NCBI GenBank assembly: GCA_036365515.1
Contig: CM070877.1
Location: forward strand, 71,484,022-71,548,021
Reading direction: 5' to 3'
DNA length: 64,000 bases
From: Torymus aiolomorphi
Lineage: Eukaryota > Arthropoda > Insecta > Hymenoptera > Torymidae
Position 1 is the first letter of the stretch, and each line of letters begins with the position of its first letter. The notes under the pieces are model-generated. The model did not search any database. It was not told where the DNA came from and saw nothing but the letters and a program-made list of their open reading frames with translations. Made by a program: the position numbers and the translations under genes. Shown here one piece after another: positions 58,692 through 64,000 of this stretch.

Positions 58692-60004
58692 TTCCGAGCG
58701 AGCGTTAACGGGCGAGGTTATACTGTTAGTGTAATGTTAACCATTATAGAAGACTCCTTTAATTGCTTACGGTGTAAAAAGTGTTGCATGTCAAGTTATT
58801 GGTCATGCATTTAATTATAGCTAAAAAATCACTAAATAAATAAACTATTCGGCTTGATTAAAATATGTTCCAGAATCCATTGGACAAAATCCGGAGACAC
58901 GTGTCTATTTTCTTTATATTTACTATGCTTTTATATTTACTAGTGTGGTCAAATTGAAATTCAGGTTCTGAAGTTGTGAACTCTACTTGTAAGTATCTAT
59001 AATAAATCCAATATTCAAATATCTACAATTTTTGTATTTCATTGCATCATTCCATTACTGAAACGGCCCGGAGAACTGCAACTCTTTACCAGTTATAAAA
59101 AGTCAATAATCTTCCAAACCTAGCAGAATAAATTAAAGTCATATCCTTAAATTCTGATAGACAGTTTAACAATACCACATAATAGATTTTATATTATTTT
59201 ACATGATATTATTTTAAAGATAATTAGATGATAAGTAAAACTTATAAATGATACCTAAGAGTATATGCACAGCACGCTAATGAATACCTAGTATAATTGA
59301 CTCATAAGCAATTTCAAAATATACGTTCTTAAAAAGAAATTTACACTTTTTTTACATTTAGATACGTTATCGATTTCCATGAGGGTACTACAAATATGAT
59401 GTATTTGTATTTTTTTAAACCTTTTTATATGATAAGAAAATAATTTCATCTAAAATGTATAATGAAAATTGAAACAAAAAAAGATCTAATGAATCAATTT
59501 CAAAATGGATTGCCTATTATTATTATTATAAAAAAAAGTAACGAAAAATGTGATTTATTTCTAGCCGATCTCTGAAACTAATTGCGCAAGATATATGGCT
59601 GAATCCATCTCAAATCAGGTGGACCGCGTATGCCTACGTCACAGATCATTTTGGAATTGAAGTATTCATGTTCTTCTCCAAAAATTATTTGACCCGTATA
59701 TTTTTATTTTTTTGTTGCATCAAAATTTCATGCGTTCAGCTATGCCGAAAAATGCCGAGAAAATCCTTACTTAGAGAAAAGTTTTCTCAATGTAATATTC
59801 AAACAGCTACTGCTTCACTAGTTTTTTAAGCTTTTTAGCGTGTAACATATAATTTTACTAAGGTTTGAGCCCTCCTTAATGTTCATTACGTTATTTAAGT
59901 TATGCACTTTTTACTGAAAAATGCAGTTTTTAGAAAAATGCATTTTTCTCGAAAAAGCCTATTATTTTTTCTCAATTTTCTTTTGTCGTGATAGAGGATG
60001 TAAA
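58692..60004. other. AT-rich spacer, nothing recognised
   Basis: No ORF over 60 codons until the edge, no repeat or motif I can support. Confidence 0.5.
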
Positions 60005-62690
60005 TACCTATCTAGGCGTATTTGTGAGATTCGGGGAATTTGCCCTGGGATAACGATCACTAATGAGATAACACACAAATTTTCCACGCTTAACGCTTAT
60101 GTATAGTCAATGATATAACAGTCAATATAAAGGTGTTTACCTTTGTACGTAAGTAATATACAGGTATACACATATGTATGTATTTTATTTTTTATTTTTG
60201 TCTTCTAGATTTTTTATTTTTATAACTACCTTTGTTTTTCTACTTCATTGTTCTTACTTCAGTAAGGGAATGATCAGCGGTCTTTGCTGTCAAACAATGT
60301 ACTTTATCATTACGCGTTTCTTTAATCTTTAAATGATTTTTTTGAATTCCAGGATACTTGACTAGCAAGCAGGATACTGACTAGCAAACCAATCGACATT
60401 TTTTACTTTTCTAAACTCTTTTATGTCAACGTCTTGTAAATTTATTATTTTAATTGCATCTGTATATTTTTTAACGTGCTCTACAAAATCATTAGCATTT
60501 TGCATGGATTTTTCATGGGGCTCTCGAAGATTATGCGAAGTAGCATAATGCTTTATAAGTCCACCCACACCATCTACAGCTCCTTTGCCGTGCCCAGTAG
60601 CAGAGAACAACCATTTTATATCAAATGGTGCTCGTTTTAATTCATATAATTGAAAGCGATTTTTAAAGTCGCTAGCGGCGCCGTCTAATACAATGGTAAT
60701 TTTTTTTTATTGAGTCACAATAATTGTCTTTCAAGTAGGTTATAAATTTTTCTACTGCTAGCAAAGCATACGCTGAATCATGTTTTCGGTCATCACTTGT
60801 GACTGCGAATATTTGTGTCGAATCCCCTTGATAAGACACTGCTGTGAAAATAGAAATTTGATCATTAATCCAATGATTTCCTTGAACTGCTTTATTATAA
60901 ATCACAGCCCAGTTTTCAACGAAGTCTATTTGAAGAACTAAATCGTATGGGTCTTTTTTAGCATTTTCTCTTTCTGCTTTTATAGCTTTGCGTTGTATAC
61001 TTTTTATATACATGTCCGTACTAACCTTCATGGTACAAACCGAAGGTTCATCTTTAAAAGCAGAAATTGACACTGTTTTTTTAATCAAGTTTCCATTATC
61101 CCACAAAGCATATGTAATTTCTTCTGTGCCTTCTATATCTTGTAGTTTTAGAACATGAAACGTAATTCCGTTACTGCCTGGACAAATTTTACATTCTTGT
61201 AAATAACATAAATCAGATGGCTCAGAACACATTGTTGCGTTTATTATTTCTGACAGAATTTCATCCCACTTTGTAACGTTACTCCCTCTGAAATTAATTA
61301 AGCTCGTAAGAAATAAATCATAATTTGCGCAATAGATACAGAGACAAACTTCTTCGATGGAGCTAAATAAGACATATTTTGTCCATCGCAAACTGTAAAA
61401 CTTCGATTTATCAATTCTGAATTCGTGGTAATCATTTTTAAATGCTTCATACGTTGCTTTCAGACTTCGAGTAAGAAAACGTTTAAATTTTTTCTCTTTT
61501 TTATCATTTATTTTAACGGTAATAACGTCACTATTATTAGGACTCTGTCTTGAACAATTAAAATCGTCATTTATATAATATTCCATAACAATTTTTTTGG
61601 TCCTTTCGTCAATTGGATGGTCTGTGTACGCTTCTGGTTCCGAATAAACTCCCTTTTCTTGTGCAAGACATTTCGCTCTTTCTATCATGTACATTGTTAT
61701 GTCTGGAAATAAGGATGAAATTTCATTTTTCGTTGAGAATGAGGGTAGCAAAGTCAGAATTTTTATTTTTTCTGATACCGTAGAACACTTTTGCAAGGCT
61801 AAACCAACATTTTGTATCCATTCTGTACAATGGCATGCAGTTGATTCGTTTGCTTTTATAGAAACACCATAAACATTGTTCAACTTCACATCGAGGGCAT
61901 TAGACAATGTTAAAAGTATATTTTTTTCTTCTTTTTTCGTAAATTTCCATTGATTTTTCACGTATAAGATTTTTTCTCTTAAGAGGCGATGCAGAACCTA
62001 AGAAAGATGTACTTATTTCATTACTAAATTCTTCGATGCGTTCTGGAGTACTTGTTAAAAAATCTTCATCTTTATCGACTACGTTGTCCGTAACTTCATT
62101 ATCCGTTGCAAAATTCATTGTCAGTGCTACTCACCAATTCTAAGGCACGATTGTAACAATCTTTACATGGATATGTAGAGGGTATTAAAGGTAAATCAGG
62201 ATAGAGATTCTTCGATGAGCAAGATCCTCAAGTTGCTTGAAATGTACGGAATTAGATTTGAAACAGATTTTTCTGTGCTTATGTAAAAAATCTGCACATT
62301 TGATTCTCTCCGTTGAGTAATTTTGAGACATCGAAGTTCAGTTAATAAGGTGTAAAAATGTAATAATTTTCAATAAGATGATAGTTTTAAAAAAGACTAG
62401 AGGTATGATATATAGCAGAAACTGAACTTATCTTGTTAAATGTTAAGTCAAACGATAGCCATCTAGTGGAGAAATGTATATTAGTACATAAACACATACA
62501 AGTAGCCGCATGTATATGTGTATTACTTATATACGCACAAAGATAAACATCTTTATATTGACTGTTATATCATTGTTATATAATTATATAATAAGCATTA
62601 GGCGTGAAAAATTTGTTTGTGTGTTATCTCATTAGTGATCGTTATCCCAGGGTAAATTCCCCGAATCTCACAAATACGTCTAAATAGGTA
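60005..62690 (-). mobile_element. DNA transposon with about 180-bp terminal inverted repeats
   Basis: 60005-60180 (TACCTATCTAGGCGTATTTG...) is the reverse complement, with some differences, of 62515-62690; shared inner blocks include 'gataacgatcactaatgaga' and 'caatgatataacagtcaata'. A single transposase gene lies between on the minus strand. A copia LTR sits exactly at the right end (62691), so the right target duplication cannot be read. Confidence 0.85.
60362..62329 (-). pseudogene. DDE-type transposase, superfamily uncertain (Sola-like?), frameshifted
   Basis: Coding blocks in order on the minus strand: a cysteine/histidine-rich start (62190-62329: CADFLHKHRKIC), a part with CKDCYNRA and a basic stretch (61900-62220), then 429 codons (60672-61961) with CHCTEWIQNVG, a CLCIYC and C.ICPG cysteine pattern, and the catalytic-looking DFVENWAVI, QGNHWINDQISIFTAV, TSDDRKHDSAYALL. 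After a shift in an A run (60700-60708) come LDGAASDFKNRF and SATGHGKGAVDGVGG, a highly distinctive end motif. DFxEN, the later LDG and GHGKG blocks suggest an RNase H-like DDE fold; I recall similar motifs in Sola2-type proteins but am not certain. Frame changes near 62215, 61925 and 60705. Confidence 0.75.
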
Positions 62691-63461
62691 TGTAACGTTC
62701 CAGACTGCGTCGTACCATATTTTAAATTTATTTTTATTAAGTATGTATGTGGAGAAATGATTTATGAGAAAAACGCGTGTTCGCATGCTGGACTCGAGTA
62801 GAATGCCACCTATAGGATATCCCTGTGACAGGAGGAAAGACACGTATCCTGGGGGAGTTTCCGTCGCACGAATGCTTCGGGTCATTGCCCAGGGCGTATC
62901 TTAGGGTTACGGGTCAGTAGCGGTTCTCGAAAGTTCCCACTACCGTATGCGGTCGGAGGAGGTTGGGACAGTAGCGGTTCTCGAAAACCCCACTACCGTG
63001 CCAAGTCAGGCGAGATAACAACGAGAGCCGAAGCAACTCGTTGCCTGCCGCAGAAAGGAAGTTCGGGTATATAGCGGTTCTCGAAAGTTCCACTTAATAG
63101 CCTGAGGATGGATAGGTGGGAGAAATAAGAAGAAAATGACTAATGAATAATTACAAGGGTATAGGTATGTTGAAAATCGTATACATCTATATTCCAAACA
63201 TGGAAAGTATATTAATATATGTGAGCGCGCAACTATACCGAGAGCGTGCCAGTATGAGTGTGAACGCACACATGGAAGTCTCCCCTCCCTAGTGTGTGCG
63301 TAAGTGAGAATGTACCTCGAGAGGCAGCGAGCGACGCGCTGTTCTTTCTCTACTGCCGTACGCCGAATGATAAGTACCTCGCGCGTGGCGCAAGGAAGCG
63401 CTGTAGACTTAAGTTTCAATAAACTCTTTATTATTTCCACTTAATTTACCACACCTCAACA
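62691..63461 (+). repeat. 5' LTR of a copia-type element
   Basis: Begins TGTAACGTTCC at the end of the neighbouring transposon and ends CCTCAACA, right before TGGTAGC, a likely primer-binding site. It has a TATA-like region (about 63208), AATAAA at 63418, and three copies of 'gcggttctcgaaa'. The 3' LTR is outside the window. Confidence 0.75.
62923..63091 (+). promoter_or_regulatory. Three heat-shock-element-like motifs in the LTR
   Basis: gTTCtcGAAagTTCc occurs at 62923-62937 and 63077-63091: three alternating nTTCn/nGAAn units, the consensus for heat-shock factor. A two-unit version (gTTCtcGAAa) is at 62977-62986. They lie 120-290 bp upstream of the TATA-like sequence, in the U3 part of the LTR. 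Confidence 0.6.
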
Positions 63462-63476
63462 TGGTAGCTAGGAGCG
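63462..63476 (+). promoter_or_regulatory. Possible primer-binding site
   Basis: TGGTAGCTAGGAGC directly follows the LTR. It resembles, with an insertion, the complement of an initiator-tRNA 3' end (TGGTAGCAGAGC); this is recall, not a search. Confidence 0.4.
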
Positions 63477-63575
63477 TGGTTGGTAAGTGAAATTCTTTTA
63501 TCTTCTACATCGACTCTCGAGTTGTGTAGAGATAATTAAAAATTACCGCGTATGTGAATACCGTGACAAACGTAT

Positions 63576-64000
63576 ATGGAAGAAGAATCGAGCAATAAGA
63601 AAAGTCCGAACACGAAGGAATGTTCGAGACATCTATTGAAGAAGAAACGACCTTGGAGTTCAAACACGAAGAAAATTCCGAACATGAAGGAACGCTCGAG
63701 AACGAAGAAGACGAAATGGAGAAAAAGGAAGTCACGATACCGGTGTTTGATGGAGAAGACTACAGCATGTGAAAGAAAATGATTACGTTGTACCTAAAGT
63801 TGAAAAAATGTGACGTAGTGATAACCAGGGTAAGAATTGCTGCAGACAAAGAGGACTGGGAAGAAAAGGACTTGAAGGCCATAAATTTGATTTACAGTGC
63901 CATTTCCAACAAACAATTGGAGTTTGTGTGTGAAGAAGATACGGCGTATAAAATAATAAAGAAATTGGAACAAATATGTATTTGAAAGAGTCTACAGCAC
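63576..64000 (+). pseudogene. Copia-type Gag, N-terminal part, cut by the window edge
   Basis: After an acidic/charged start in mixed frames, one frame reads VTIPVFDGEDYSM, a TGA (63769-63771) where copia Gag has Trp, then KKMITLYLKLKKCDVVI, KEDWEEKDLKAINLIYSAIS and AYKIIKKLEQI. This is the conserved N-terminal Gag region of Ty1/copia elements (the 'FDG.NY..W' and 'D..A...I...I' blocks). A further TAA lies upstream in the same frame near 63600. The element continues beyond the window. Confidence 0.75.

Overview
The window looks like a piece of an insect nuclear genome made almost entirely of transposable elements. The base composition is AT-rich with TA, CA and GA microsatellites. I see no rRNA, no bacterial-style operon and no convincing single-copy host gene. 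The element types (jockey/CR1-like LINEs, Penelope-like elements with GIY-YIG domains, Ty3/gypsy elements with a glycoprotein gene, a mariner-type transposase, DDE_Tnp_4-type and long-TIR DNA transposons, TTAA-flanked MITEs) suit an arthropod. Hymenoptera is my guess, but the sequence does not prove it. Nearly every coding region is broken by frameshifts or stops; the best preserved is the 797-codon LINE ORF2 at 40032-42425.

Layout. 0-12 kb: a palindromic TTAA MITE (40-706); a minus-strand LINE (about 1.2-6.2 kb) split by a solo LTR; two head-to-head Penelope fragments (6.2-9.3 kb), one split by a 1.4-kb solo LTR; an orphan zinc-finger/coiled-coil ORF (9.1-9.7 kb); a dispersed repeat; a 173-bp tandem array (10.5-11.3 kb); a LINE 3' scrap. 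12.4-19 kb: a decayed gypsy-type element (protease, RT, RNase H, integrase) followed by an envelope-like gene that resembles chuvirus (Jingchuvirales) glycoproteins. 19-23 kb: a Penelope-like element and a five-unit tandem array of Penelope ends flanked by a 16-bp direct repeat. 24.5-39.4 kb: a complete 14.9-kb gypsy-type element with paired 0.8-kb LTRs and an ATAT target duplication. Its Gag carries about twelve zinc knuckles and is split by another solo LTR. 40-43.2 kb: a plus-strand LINE. 43.4-49.4 kb: a dispersed repeat, a DDE_Tnp_4-type transposase relic and two very large palindromes. 49.6-56.4 kb: a compound region bounded by about 230-bp inverted repeats and holding a GC-rich ORF with a promoter-like upstream region and a mariner relic split by a MITE, then a 1.1-kb solo LTR. 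56.6-64 kb: a dispersed repeat with a nested TTAA MITE, a second TTAA MITE, a 2.7-kb DNA transposon with about 180-bp TIRs, and the 5' end of a copia-type element whose LTR holds heat-shock-element motifs.

The genes do not form a host pathway. They are selfish modules: LTR elements use Gag, protease, RT, RNase H and integrase (with Env as a possible route between cells); LINEs use ORF1 with endonuclease-RT ORF2; Penelope elements use RT with GIY-YIG; DNA transposons use DDE transposases that could also mobilise MITEs. The most notable items are the gypsy element with a captured chuvirus-like glycoprotein, the twelve-knuckle Gag, the AT-hook spacer between RNase H and integrase, the Penelope end array with its target duplication, and the heat-shock motifs in the copia LTR.
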